DNA of 22,790 nucleotides from Candidatus Zixiibacteriota bacterium (GTDB lineage: Bacteria > Zixibacteria > MSB-5A5 > GN15 > FEB-12), in the NCBI GenBank assembly GCA_018816665.1, contig JAHIVM010000440.1:1-22790 (forward strand), read 5' to 3'. Within the stretch, counting starts at the first letter, position 1. The number at the start of each line of letters is the position of its first letter. The position numbers and the translations under genes were made by a program. This document shows positions 1 through 7,646 of this stretch, in pieces. The notes below the pieces were generated by a model that was not told the DNA's origin, ran no database searches, and was given only the letters and a program-made list of their open reading frames with translations.

Positions 1-1
1 A

Positions 2-1561
2 ATCATCAACGGCAAAATGGAGGGGTCGGTAACTTACCGGTACCTGCTGCTGCCACAACAGGCTGGTTCGTTTCCCATTGACAACATATCCGCCGTGTAT
101 CAGAACCATCGGTACAAGGGGAACTCCGTAACCCTGACGGTCCTGAACCAGGGATCGTCGACCGCTCCGGAACTGGAAAGTGCGGCGCAGTCCGATGACG
201 GGAGCACGCGGGACTATTTCGTCGAAGCCTCGGTTGACAATGCCAATCCGTACGTCAACCAGCAGGTGACGCTCAGTTTGCGGTTTTACACCGCGGTCAA
301 GCACTATGGTTCGCCCGAGGTTACCGCACCCCAGACTACCGGCTTCTGGACCGAGTATCTGGGCAACAAAGGACCGTATTACCAGAAGATCAACAACCGG
401 AACTACAAGGTTCTGGAAGTCAAATACGCCCTGTTTCCCACCCAGACGGGCAAACTAACCATTGGTCGGACCGCCTTCAAAGCGGTTTTTGCCACCCAGG
501 AACGTCGCCGCAACATCTTTGGCGGGTTGGGTGCCCTGGGGCGGGGTGAGGAAGTTACTGTCCGTTCGCAGCCGATCACGATTGAAGCCCGGCCGCTGCC
601 GGCCGAGGGACGCCCCGACGATTTTACCGGGACGGTGGGGCGCTTCTCTATGAACGTTACCCCGAGCAAAATGACGGTTGATGTTAACCAGCCGGTATCG
701 GTGGTTGTGGATATCAGCGGTCAGGGCAATATCAAGTCCGTAGCGGAACCGAATATTCCCGAAAACCCGGACTTCCGCGTGTACAGGGCCTCGTCCAACG
801 AGGAAGCCACCAGGGATAACGATCGTCTGGGGGGCGTGAAGCGTTTCGAGGAGGTCTTCATACCCAAACGTCCGGGCACACTGGAGATTCCCGCCCTGAC
901 TTTCAACTATTTCGATCCGGCCAAAGGCAAGTACAATACCATTCGAAGCCGCCCTATCAAGCTGACTGTCAACAAGGCCGAGGGCTACGCAGTCGATCCT
1001 GATGTTCCCTTCAGCGGCGGTGGGATGACTATCGGCGCCGAATCGCGCGACATCCGCTTTATCAAGCAGGAACCCGGTATACTGCGGGCGCCCGGCGAAC
1101 TGGTGATCCACAGCCCCCTGTACCTGGCGGTGAACGGCATTCCCGTGCTGGCTCTGGTGGCTCTCGTGGTAGCTCGCCGTCGTCGTGAAAAACTGCTCGG
1201 CGATGTTGGCTACGCGCGTGCGCGTGCGGCCTCGAAGCAGGCTCAGAAACGACTGTCCAAAGCCCGTACGCTTGCGAAAACCGAGACGGCGGCAGATTTC
1301 TTTGGTGAGACCAATCTGGCGGTCCTGTCGTTTATCGCAGACAAATTGAATATATCTCCGCACGGGTTGACCTCGGAGAAGGTTGCTGAACTGGTGACTG
1401 ACCGTTCCACCGATGATCTTCTGGTCCGGGACACGGTTGCCTTCCTGAACCGATGCGGGTTCGCGCGCTATGCGCCGGCATCAATGAGTCAGGGCGATAT
1501 TGACGAGGCGCTCAAAACGGCCGAGGATCTTATCGTGCGCATCGAGGGGGTGAGGTTCTGA
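2..1561 (+). CDS. batD: BatD-like membrane protein, 5'-truncated by window edge
   Basis: Reading frame open from the first bases of the window to the TGA at 1559-1561, so the true start lies upstream. The ATG at 17 sits inside a conserved beta-sandwich domain and is not the start. The visible part has about 520 residues: extracytoplasmic Ig-like repeats with the BatD pattern (an NGK…S.TYRYLLLPQQAG segment at the very beginning, then a second and a third similar domain), one membrane helix near 1120-1175, a basic stop-transfer patch (ARRRREK), and a cytoplasmic helical tail of about 120 residues. BatD belongs to the Bat (Bacteroides aerotolerance) modules, which pair MoxR ATPases, VWA-domain proteins (BatA/BatB) and TPR proteins; the biochemical role is not settled. 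It is followed after 1 nt by a batE-like gene, as expected for the operon. An N-terminal segment with the signal peptide is presumably missing. The family call is confident. Confidence 0.85.
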   Translation: MINGKMEGSVTYRYLLLPQQAGSFPIDNISAVYQNHRYKGNSVTLTVLNQGSSTAPELESAAQSDDGSTRDYFVEASVDNANPYVNQQVTLSLRFYTAVKHYGSPEVTAPQTTGFWTEYLGNKGPYYQKINNRNYKVLEVKYALFPTQTGKLTIGRTAFKAVFATQERRRNIFGGLGALGRGEEVTVRSQPITIEARPLPAEGRPDDFTGTVGRFSMNVTPSKMTVDVNQPVSVVVDISGQGNIKSVAEPNIPENPDFRVYRASSNEEATRDNDRLGGVKRFEEVFIPKRPGTLEIPALTFNYFDPAKGKYNTIRSRPIKLTVNKAEGYAVDPDVPFSGGGMTIGAESRDIRFIKQEPGILRAPGELVIHSPLYLAVNGIPVLALVALVVARRRREKLLGDVGYARARAASKQAQKRLSKARTLAKTETAADFFGETNLAVLSFIADKLNISPHGLTSEKVAELVTDRSTDDLLVRDTVAFLNRCGFARYAPASMSQGDIDEALKTAEDLIVRIEGVRF

Positions 1562-1562
1562 T

Positions 1563-2321
1563 ATGAAGACGTTGACTCGCCTCGCCGGACTGCTGACCGT
1601 TGGTCTCGTTTTGATAGCACCGGCACGGGCCGATATCGCTCAGTTGTTTGCCGATGGTAATCGTCAGTACGAAACAAAGCATTACGACAGCGCCATCGTA
1701 TCGTATTCGAGTATTCTTGATGAAGGCCAGGTATCGGCTGCCGTGTATTTCAATCTGGGCAATGCTTACTTCCGCAGCGGTGACCTGGGCCGTGCAGTAC
1801 TGAACTATATGCGAGCCAGGCGGCTGGATCCCTCGAACGATGACATACAAACCAATCTGGACTTCGCTCGACGGTTTACGTCCATCCAGATGGAAGGTGT
1901 CAAACTGAACCCCGTGACCAGTTTTCTGGAGTCAATCGTGGCCCCCTATCATCTGGATCTGCTGGCGTGGATAGCGGCAGCGTGTTTTGTTCTCTTTGTC
2001 GGGATGTTGATTGTGCGCTACGGTCTCAATCTGAGAGGCTCACCGGTTCGGGTTGGTATCACCATATCCCTGACACTGCTTATGATTACGTCGTTTCTGA
2101 CGACCTTCAAATACAATACCGACTATTTGACTCAACACGCCGTCATCCTGACCGAGAACTCGATCGTCCGCACCGGACCCTCGGAGCTTTCGGACAAAGA
2201 ACTGGATGCCGCACCGGGTCTGATAGTGGAGGTGTTGTCCGAATCCGGTGATTACTACAACGTCCTCTTCGAGAATAAGCGGCGGGGCTGGGTTCGCAAG
2301 GACTTAGTCGCTGTCATATAA
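1563..2321 (+). CDS. batE: BatE-like TPR and SH3 membrane protein
   Basis: 252 residues. The N-terminal hydrophobic signal (residues about 5-23, ending in ARA) is followed by TPR repeats over about 25-100, with the typical NLGNAYFRSGDLGRAVLNY pattern. Two membrane helices follow at about 130-152 and 162-183. The C-terminal domain of about 60 residues resembles a bacterial SH3 domain: it begins at a VRTGPS motif and ends in RRGWVRKDLV. This order (signal, TPR, two helices, SH3) is the usual architecture of BatE proteins that end Bat operons. The ATG lies 1 nt after the batD stop, with a GGGTGAGG ribosome-binding sequence inside the batD end, so the pair is probably translationally coupled. The protein is thought to sit in the inner membrane and present a scaffold to BatA/B/D; the exact function is unknown. 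No neighbour follows closely, so this gene probably closes the operon. Confidence 0.82.
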   Translation: MKTLTRLAGLLTVGLVLIAPARADIAQLFADGNRQYETKHYDSAIVSYSSILDEGQVSAAVYFNLGNAYFRSGDLGRAVLNYMRARRLDPSNDDIQTNLDFARRFTSIQMEGVKLNPVTSFLESIVAPYHLDLLAWIAAACFVLFVGMLIVRYGLNLRGSPVRVGITISLTLLMITSFLTTFKYNTDYLTQHAVILTENSIVRTGPSELSDKELDAAPGLIVEVLSESGDYYNVLFENKRRGWVRKDLVAVI

Positions 2322-2353
2322 CGGCTTACGCAAAACCTCTCTATTTATTTGAT

Positions 2354-2382
2354 TTGACACCCCACTGTCAATGGTCTATCTT
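2354..2382 (+). promoter_or_regulatory. Sigma70-type promoter for the membrane protein-corA pair
   Basis: A perfect -35 hexamer TTGACA (2354-2359) and a -10-like TATCTT (2377-2382) are separated by exactly 17 nt. The gene start at 2415 is 32 nt downstream, with an AGGAA ribosome-binding site at about 2403-2408. It lies in the 93-nt gap after batE, which suggests a new transcription unit. Seen by inspection only. Confidence 0.6.
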
Positions 2383-2414
2383 GTCTGCTTGAACCGAGCA
2401 ACATCAGGAATAGT

Positions 2415-3458
2415 ATGCCCGCATTCTGGAGAAAAAAGCAGTTCTGGGGCGCAATAATCGGCATTGCGTTGCTGGGCTTCTGCGTCAAGGATATCAAGGT
2501 TTCGGAACTGACGGCACTTCTGGATCGGGTTAACTGGTACTACCTTATTCCGGCGATACTTTCCAGTTTTCTGTTCATCGCCCTCAAAGGTGTTCGCTGG
2601 CGTCTGATGATCTCGCGTCAGCGGCAGGACAAACTGACTCGCAGCGTGACGTTGTATTCGGCCGGCCAGGTACTCAACATTGTCATGCCTGCTCTCACCG
2701 GTCAGGTGGGGCGGGTTATCCTCTTCTCGCGGAAACAGGATCTGCGCAAAACCTTTGTGTTTTCGACCATACTCCTGGAGATCCTTTTTGATGCCATCAG
2801 CCTGATCGCTTTCATGCTGGTGACCTCGTTTGCTTTCGTGTTCCCCGAGGAGTACCGCTTCCTGAGCTGGATCGTGGCCAGTACCACGCTTCTGGCCCTG
2901 GCGGCACTGTACGTTCTGCTGCACTATCGCCAGAATCTCGAAAATGTTGCTTATCGCCGCCTTCGCTCGCGCTGGCCGGGTGTTTATATTGCGGTCAAGA
3001 AATTCATTCGGTCGTTCACCAAAGGCTGTGAACTGCTCAAATCCAGCCAGCACATGTTCGGGACTATTTCGCTGTCCCTGGCTTTCTGGACCGCGCACAT
3101 GATGGCTGTCTGGTTCCTCATGCTGTCCTTCGGCTTCCAGTTGCCGTTTGCGGCTGCGGCAGCCGTGATGATCATCAACACGATAGTCCTGATGGTGCCC
3201 ATTACACCGGGTAATGCCGGGACCTTTGAAATCGCCGTCTCGGCCTCACTGGCTGCTTTTGCGGTCGGTCGTTCCGACGCTGTCCTGTTTGCACTGGCCT
3301 TGCATCTGCTGGATCTTCTTCCCATGTTCACACTGGGGTCCTGGTTCTTCCATCTGGAGAAGGTCTCCATCAGGGAACTCAAGGAACGCCATGCCGAGCG
3401 CGATATCTTTGACCAGATCGATGAAGAAGGGACGTTCATCGAGGAGGAACAGGTATGA
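2415..3458 (+). CDS. LPG_synthase_TM-family (UPF0104) integral membrane protein
   Basis: 347 residues, mostly hydrophobic with about eight predicted membrane helices and a charged cytoplasmic C-terminus rich in Glu. The pattern GQVLNIVMPALTGQVGRV near residues 84-101 and the VPITPGNAGTFEI motif near 260-272 match the family that includes the flippase/membrane part of lysylphosphatidylglycerol synthase (MprF) and AglD-type proteins (Pfam LPG_synthase_TM). The soluble aminoacyl-transfer domain of MprF is absent, so it is not a full LPG synthase. Stand-alone members are usually annotated as flippase-like, with a lipid-linked substrate that cannot be read from sequence. Its stop overlaps the corA start by 4 nt (ATGA), so the two are translationally coupled. 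The start at 2415 is backed by a ribosome-binding sequence and an upstream promoter. Confidence 0.8.
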   Translation: MPAFWRKKQFWGAIIGIALLGFCVKDIKVSELTALLDRVNWYYLIPAILSSFLFIALKGVRWRLMISRQRQDKLTRSVTLYSAGQVLNIVMPALTGQVGRVILFSRKQDLRKTFVFSTILLEILFDAISLIAFMLVTSFAFVFPEEYRFLSWIVASTTLLALAALYVLLHYRQNLENVAYRRLRSRWPGVYIAVKKFIRSFTKGCELLKSSQHMFGTISLSLAFWTAHMMAVWFLMLSFGFQLPFAAAAAVMIINTIVLMVPITPGNAGTFEIAVSASLAAFAVGRSDAVLFALALHLLDLLPMFTLGSWFFHLEKVSIRELKERHAERDIFDQIDEEGTFIEEEQV

Positions 3459-4423
3459 TCAAATCCTTCTACTACCTCCCGGACAAAGGTGTGCAGGTTA
3501 TCCAGGGGATCGCAGATTTCGACAAGCTGATGCACGTGGAAGGATCTGTGCTGTGGGTGGACATGTGCAAGCCTACCGACGAAGAGTCCTATGTGCTGAC
3601 GCATGACTTCAAGTTCCACCCGCTGGCTATTGAGGACGTAATCTCCGAGAAGTCGCGCACCAAAATCGATGACTACGAGCGCTACCTGTTTTTTGTGTTT
3701 CACCTGGTGGACTACATCGGCCGGGAAGAGGGACTGAAAATCAGCGAGCTTGACTTGTTCCTGACCAAAAACGCGATGGTTTCAGTGCATTACGACGATC
3801 ACCGTATTTTCGATTATCTGTACAGCCGGGCGGAGCGGGGAGACCGGGTGATAGCCCGGGGCAGTGATTACCTGTTCCACAACGTAATTGATGCCGCGGT
3901 GGACAACTACAATGTCACCCTGGATATTTTCGAGTACGAGGTGGACCAGATCGAGGACGAATTGCTCGGCAACTACAATGACAACACGCTGAAGTCGATT
4001 TTTACCATGCGCCGGGATATTGTCCAGCTCAAAAGAATCGTCATGCCGCAAAAGGAATTGGTCAATCAGCTATCGCGGCAGCACTATGAGCTGATCAAAC
4101 CCAATCTGGGTGTCTACTTCTCCGATATTCACGATCACCTGGTACGCGTAAACGAGATTGCGGACACCCACAAGGAACTGCTGAATTCGGCCCAGGAAGT
4201 GTACTACTCATCGGTATCGACGACCACCAATGAGATTATCAAAGTGCTGACCCTGCTGACCGCCATCTTCATTCCACCGACATTCCTGGTCGGTCTCTGG
4301 GGTATGAATTTCGCCAATATGCCCGAACTGAAAATAGAACAGGGCTATTTCATCGCCCTGGGAGTGATGTTGGTGACCATGGTGGGCATGATACTATTCT
4401 TCAAGAAGCGCAAGTGGCTCTGA
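3455..4423 (+). CDS. corA: CorA-family magnesium/divalent cation transporter
   Basis: 322 residues, the usual CorA length. There is a large N-terminal cytoplasmic alpha/beta domain (about 1-240) and a long stalk helix. Two C-terminal membrane helices follow, with the signature GMN motif in GLWGMNFANMPEL at about residues 279-291, placed just after the first helix as in all CorA channels. The protein ends with a basic KKRKWL tail on the cytoplasmic side. CorA forms a homopentamer in the inner membrane and imports Mg2+ (also Co2+ and Ni2+). The ATG overlaps the upstream stop by 4 nt, and a GAGGAGG ribosome-binding sequence lies within the preceding gene. The coupling to an LPG_synthase_TM protein may simply reflect envelope-related co-expression. 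Confidence 0.93.
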   Translation: MIKSFYYLPDKGVQVIQGIADFDKLMHVEGSVLWVDMCKPTDEESYVLTHDFKFHPLAIEDVISEKSRTKIDDYERYLFFVFHLVDYIGREEGLKISELDLFLTKNAMVSVHYDDHRIFDYLYSRAERGDRVIARGSDYLFHNVIDAAVDNYNVTLDIFEYEVDQIEDELLGNYNDNTLKSIFTMRRDIVQLKRIVMPQKELVNQLSRQHYELIKPNLGVYFSDIHDHLVRVNEIADTHKELLNSAQEVYYSSVSTTTNEIIKVLTLLTAIFIPPTFLVGLWGMNFANMPELKIEQGYFIALGVMLVTMVGMILFFKKRKWL

Positions 4424-4507
4424 TCCCGACCGCTTCACGTTCTTAACACTAATCTAATCGCCAGGCAATCCGTCATAGAAAACGCGGATATCGGCAATTC
4501 TGTCAAT

Positions 4508-4521
4508 ATTGTTGAAACAAT
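4508..4521. repeat. Short inverted repeat upstream of the tetR promoter
   Basis: ATTGTT and AACAAT form six perfect pairs around a 2-nt centre, 5 nt upstream of the -35 hexamer at 4526. It could be a regulator half-site pair, but it is short and AT-rich and may be chance. The rest of the 197-nt gap 4424-4620 holds the promoter and palindrome listed separately and no gene that I can support. Confidence 0.25.
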
Positions 4522-4525
4522 GTGC

Positions 4526-4553
4526 TTGACGGATCGTAGAAATGGCGTATTTA
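4526..4553 (+). promoter_or_regulatory. Probable promoter of the tetR-efflux-bacillithiol operon
   Basis: TTGACG (4526-4531) and TATTTA (4548-4553) are separated by 16 nt. The palindrome at 4562-4586 begins 8 nt after the -10, so it covers the expected transcription start, a classical place for repression. The tetR ATG is at 4621. Confidence 0.5.
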
Positions 4554-4561
4554 GATACTTT

Positions 4562-4586
4562 CCGGTAGGTATTATATACATACCGG
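4562..4586. promoter_or_regulatory. 25-bp palindromic operator, probable TetR-family binding site
   Basis: CCGGTAGGTAT…ATACATACCGG around an A centre: 10 of 12 symmetric positions pair (mismatches only at positions 7/19 and 12/14). TetR-family repressors are dimers that usually bind such palindromes near their own gene, and the next gene, 35 nt downstream, encodes one. The site lies at the predicted transcription start, so repression by occlusion is the natural reading. Binding is inferred. Confidence 0.6.
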
Positions 4587-4620
4587 GAGGTAGGTAGGAA
4601 CTATCGCAGGAAAGAGTCTC

Positions 4621-5238
4621 ATGGCCAAAATCAAGCAAAGTCCAAAACAGCCGCCGGAGAAACGCCGGCACCAGCTGTTGACCGCCGCCCGTAAGCTGTT
4701 TATCCGCAAGGGGTATCGGGGGACCACTACGGAGATGATTGCCCGGGAAGCCCGGCTGACCAAGGGAGCCGTGTACTACCATTTCAAGTGCAAGGAAGAC
4801 ATCCTGTACGAGCTGATGCTTGATATCGGGCGCTGTTACGAAACGGCTCTGGCCGGACTTGTCGAACGGGGAGATTTTACCCCCACCGACATACTGGAGG
4901 CGCTGGTGGCCTCCCATAAGTCCGATGATCTCAGGGAATTTCGCAATATTGTCGATCTCTGGGTTCAGGCACTCCGTATCCCGAGAATCGGACGGTACCT
5001 TGCCGACGGCAATCTCCAGATACGCGAGACTCTGGCAAAAGGGATGAATCCGGCATACGGACGGACGCTTCGCGAGCGCCGCACGGTAACCGATTTCACT
5101 ATGTGCTATTATGATGGGTTGGCGGCACGCAAAAGCGCCCGCGCGGACTCCATAGACTTGAAGGTGCAGATTAAAATGTTTGACGAGTTGGTGAAAAGCT
5201 TGCATAAAGATCGCAGGGAAAAGGCGGGGGTAGCATGA
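4621..5238 (+). CDS. TetR/AcrR-family transcriptional repressor
   Basis: 205 residues. The N-terminal DNA-binding domain (about 15-62) contains a clear helix-turn-helix: TTEMIAREARLTKGAVYYHF at residues 36-55, followed by KCKEDIL, the hallmark of the TetR family. The C-terminal about 140 residues are helical and should bind a ligand and form the dimer; they carry no recognisable motif for a specific ligand. The start is supported by AGGAAAGAG just upstream. The stop overlaps the tolC-type gene by 4 nt (ATGA), placing the regulator first in the operon. Local repressors of RND pumps typically release DNA on binding a pump substrate, so self-regulation together with the downstream genes is likely but inferred from position and from the palindrome at 4562-4586. 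Confidence 0.93.
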   Translation: MAKIKQSPKQPPEKRRHQLLTAARKLFIRKGYRGTTTEMIAREARLTKGAVYYHFKCKEDILYELMLDIGRCYETALAGLVERGDFTPTDILEALVASHKSDDLREFRNIVDLWVQALRIPRIGRYLADGNLQIRETLAKGMNPAYGRTLRERRTVTDFTMCYYDGLAARKSARADSIDLKVQIKMFDELVKSLHKDRREKAGVA

Positions 5239-6587
5239 CCAAAATGTTTCATCCGGTTCAACTCCGCTCATCGGGACTGGCCGTTGCTCTCACAGGTATC
5301 GTCGTGATACTGTGTGTCGCGGCGAGTGTCTCCAGTCAGACGGCGCTGACCATTCAGGACGTCCGGCGTCTGGCGCTGGAACATAACCGCACGTTCCTGT
5401 CGGCCCGGGAGGATGTTAACATCGCCCGGTCCGAAATCACCAAGGCCTGGAGCGATGCCCTCCCCGATGTGTCGTTGAGCGGCGGCTATAACAGAAATTT
5501 CACCGTTCCCAAGGTGTTTTTTATCGCCAACGGTGAGACGATGGAACTGCAAACCGGATTCAAGAACTCCTTCGGGACGCGGGTGTCCGTATCACAGCCT
5601 ATCTGGCACGGTGGCAAGGTGTTCACTGCTCTGAATATAGCCAAACGGTACGAAGCCTATAGTGAGGCCATTGCCGATCAGGTGGAAGACGGTGTAATCC
5701 TCAATGCGGAACAGCTGTTTTATGCCACGGCTCTGGCTCGGGCGCAGCTTGAAGTATGGGATAAAGCGCTGGAAGCCAACACAGCCAATCTGGAGGTCGT
5801 CGAAAAGCAATTCAATCAGGGCATGGTGTCGGAGTACGAGCTACTGCGCGCCCGGGTAGAAAGACAGAATGTTTTGCCCGAGAAGATTGCCGCGGAGGCT
5901 GAGGTGCACCTGTCCGAGAAACGGCTGCTGTCGTTTCTGGGGATTGAACTCGATGAACCCGTGACGGTTATCGAGGACCTCGGGGATACCTCGCTGGCAA
6001 ATCTGCCCGCGCTCCCGGACCTGATTGCGCAGGCTCTGGCCGGCCGACCGGAGATGATTCAGGCACAGCACCTGGTCGAGATCTCCGCGAAGGCGATCAA
6101 AGTGGCCCGGGCCGACTACTGGCCATCGTTCGACGCGGTCGGGGCCTACGATTGGCAGTCCGCGTCGGATAGCTGGACTATGACGGAGAACGAGTCATCG
6201 TCGTGGACCGCCGGCATTACCGTTTCTTTGGAGCTTTTCAACGGCGGTCGCACAAAAGGCTATGTGTCCCAGCGAAAGGCCGAGCACAATCAGGCCCGGC
6301 TCAACCTTCAGCAGACCAGGGACAATGTGAGACTCGAGGTGGAGGAGGCCTACACGGCTTTGCTGCAGGCCAAAAAATCACTGGATATCCAGGGGACGAC
6401 AATTGCGTCCGCCGAAGAGGGACACAAGATTGCTCAGTTACGTTTTGAGTCGGGAGTCGGCACTCAACTGGAGGTGCTCTCGGCACAATCGGCCCTGATT
6501 CGGGCGCGCACGGCCCGTGCCGCCGCGCTTTACGGCTTCCGGATTGCCCGGGCTAAACTAAGACAGGCTACGAACATTGATCTTTAA
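5235..6587 (+). CDS. TolC-family outer membrane efflux protein
   Basis: 450 residues. The N-terminal signal peptide has a hydrophobic core at about 15-32, with likely cleavage near S34/Q35. The mature protein shows the TolC/OEP duplicated pattern: LTIQDVRRLALEHNRTFLSAREDV at its start, long amphipathic helices, a first beta-strand region (SLSGGYNRNF), a second half beginning near LPDLIAQALAGRPEMIQAQ, and an RLEVEEAYTALLQAKKSLDI helix near the end. It should form the trimeric outer membrane duct of a tripartite pump with the next two genes. It overlaps tetR by 4 nt and is separated from the membrane-fusion gene by 15 nt. The substrate cannot be inferred from this subunit. Confidence 0.92.
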   Translation: MTKMFHPVQLRSSGLAVALTGIVVILCVAASVSSQTALTIQDVRRLALEHNRTFLSAREDVNIARSEITKAWSDALPDVSLSGGYNRNFTVPKVFFIANGETMELQTGFKNSFGTRVSVSQPIWHGGKVFTALNIAKRYEAYSEAIADQVEDGVILNAEQLFYATALARAQLEVWDKALEANTANLEVVEKQFNQGMVSEYELLRARVERQNVLPEKIAAEAEVHLSEKRLLSFLGIELDEPVTVIEDLGDTSLANLPALPDLIAQALAGRPEMIQAQHLVEISAKAIKVARADYWPSFDAVGAYDWQSASDSWTMTENESSSWTAGITVSLELFNGGRTKGYVSQRKAEHNQARLNLQQTRDNVRLEVEEAYTALLQAKKSLDIQGTTIASAEEGHKIAQLRFESGVGTQLEVLSAQSALIRARTARAAALYGFRIARAKLRQATNIDL

Positions 6588-6602
6588 TACAGGCGAAGTG
6601 AG

Positions 6603-7646
6603 ATGAGACACAGAACGCTTACCATATCAATTGTGCTTACCATAACAGCCCTGCTGATAGCGGGATGTGCCCAGGAGGAACAGCAGCAGGAACAGACCGT
6701 GCAGAGTATTGCGGTCAAGGTTTTGGTGCTGCAGGAACGGGACCGCGAAGTCCTGGCCACCTACACCGGCAGCCTGGAAGGTGAACGCCAGGCGGTGCTG
6801 TACGCCAAACTGGCGGAAACCGTGGACAGTATCTGGGTCGATGAAGGTCGGACCGTGACCGCCGGACAGGTGATTGTATCGTTGGACAAGACCGGTCCCT
6901 CAACCTCGTACAGCGAAACACGGGCGACTTTTCTCAATACCGAAAAGACCTACCGCAAGATGGAGTTTCTCTACAAGGAAGGCGCGGTTTCGGAATTGGA
7001 TTTTGATGCTGCCCGGACTTCGTTCGAAGTCAGCCGGGCCGCCTTTGAGGCGGTCAACCGTCTGGTCGAGGTGCAAACACCAATCGCCGGCGTGGTGACC
7101 TCGGTTGATGTCAACCCCGGTGATCAGGTCCACGTGGGACAGGCGCTGGCCACCGTTGCCACCACCCGGAATCTGCGTGTCCGTTTTGGTGTCAATGCCA
7201 ATGATGTCGTGGAGTTCCGCGCCGGCAGCCAGGTCCGGATCAGCAGCGATGCGGTCGCGGGTACCGCCAACGGAACTATCGTTACCGTCGCTTCGTCGGC
7301 TAATCCGATCTCGCGCGCTTTCGAGGTGGAAGCGCTGATAGATAACGCCGCAGGGATGTTTGCTCCCGGCATGTTTGTGCGGGTCCACATCGTCAAGGAG
7401 CGACTGGGACGGGTAATTGCCATCCCCCGGCAGACGCTGCTGGAACTGGACAACAAAAAGACGGTGTATACCATTGTCGACGGCAAGGCCCAGCCCCGGG
7501 TGGTGACTCTCGGCGCCGACCTGCTGGGCGAGGTGGTGGTTACGTCCGGACTGAAGTCCGGCGACACACTTATTACCCTGGGACAGAATTACGTCGAAGA
7601 CGGGGTACCCACTAATATTACTGAACTGAACGAACAGGTCCTGTAA
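6603..7646 (+). CDS. RND efflux periplasmic adaptor (membrane-fusion) lipoprotein
   Basis: 347 residues. The signal sequence ends in a lipobox LIAGC with Cys22 as the lipidation site, so the adaptor is probably membrane-anchored by lipid. After a Gln/Glu-rich linker come the split lipoyl domain (first half GERQAVLYAKLAETVDSIWVD…, second half VQTPIAGVVTSVDVNPGDQV), a short helical hairpin between them, a beta-barrel domain and a membrane-proximal domain. This is the normal HlyD/AcrA-type order and length. It bridges the TolC-type duct (upstream gene) and the RND pump (downstream gene, overlapping by 1 nt in TAATG). The GTGAG just before the ATG serves as a weak ribosome-binding site. Confidence 0.93.
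   Translation: MRHRTLTISIVLTITALLIAGCAQEEQQQEQTVQSIAVKVLVLQERDREVLATYTGSLEGERQAVLYAKLAETVDSIWVDEGRTVTAGQVIVSLDKTGPSTSYSETRATFLNTEKTYRKMEFLYKEGAVSELDFDAARTSFEVSRAAFEAVNRLVEVQTPIAGVVTSVDVNPGDQVHVGQALATVATTRNLRVRFGVNANDVVEFRAGSQVRISSDAVAGTANGTIVTVASSANPISRAFEVEALIDNAAGMFAPGMFVRVHIVKERLGRVIAIPRQTLLELDNKKTVYTIVDGKAQPRVVTLGADLLGEVVVTSGLKSGDTLITLGQNYVEDGVPTNITELNEQVL

Noticed and set aside
4405..4436. GAAGCG/CGCTTC pairing across the corA stop as a terminator.
   Set aside because: Only 6 bp around a 20-nt loop, overlapping the coding end, and without a T run.
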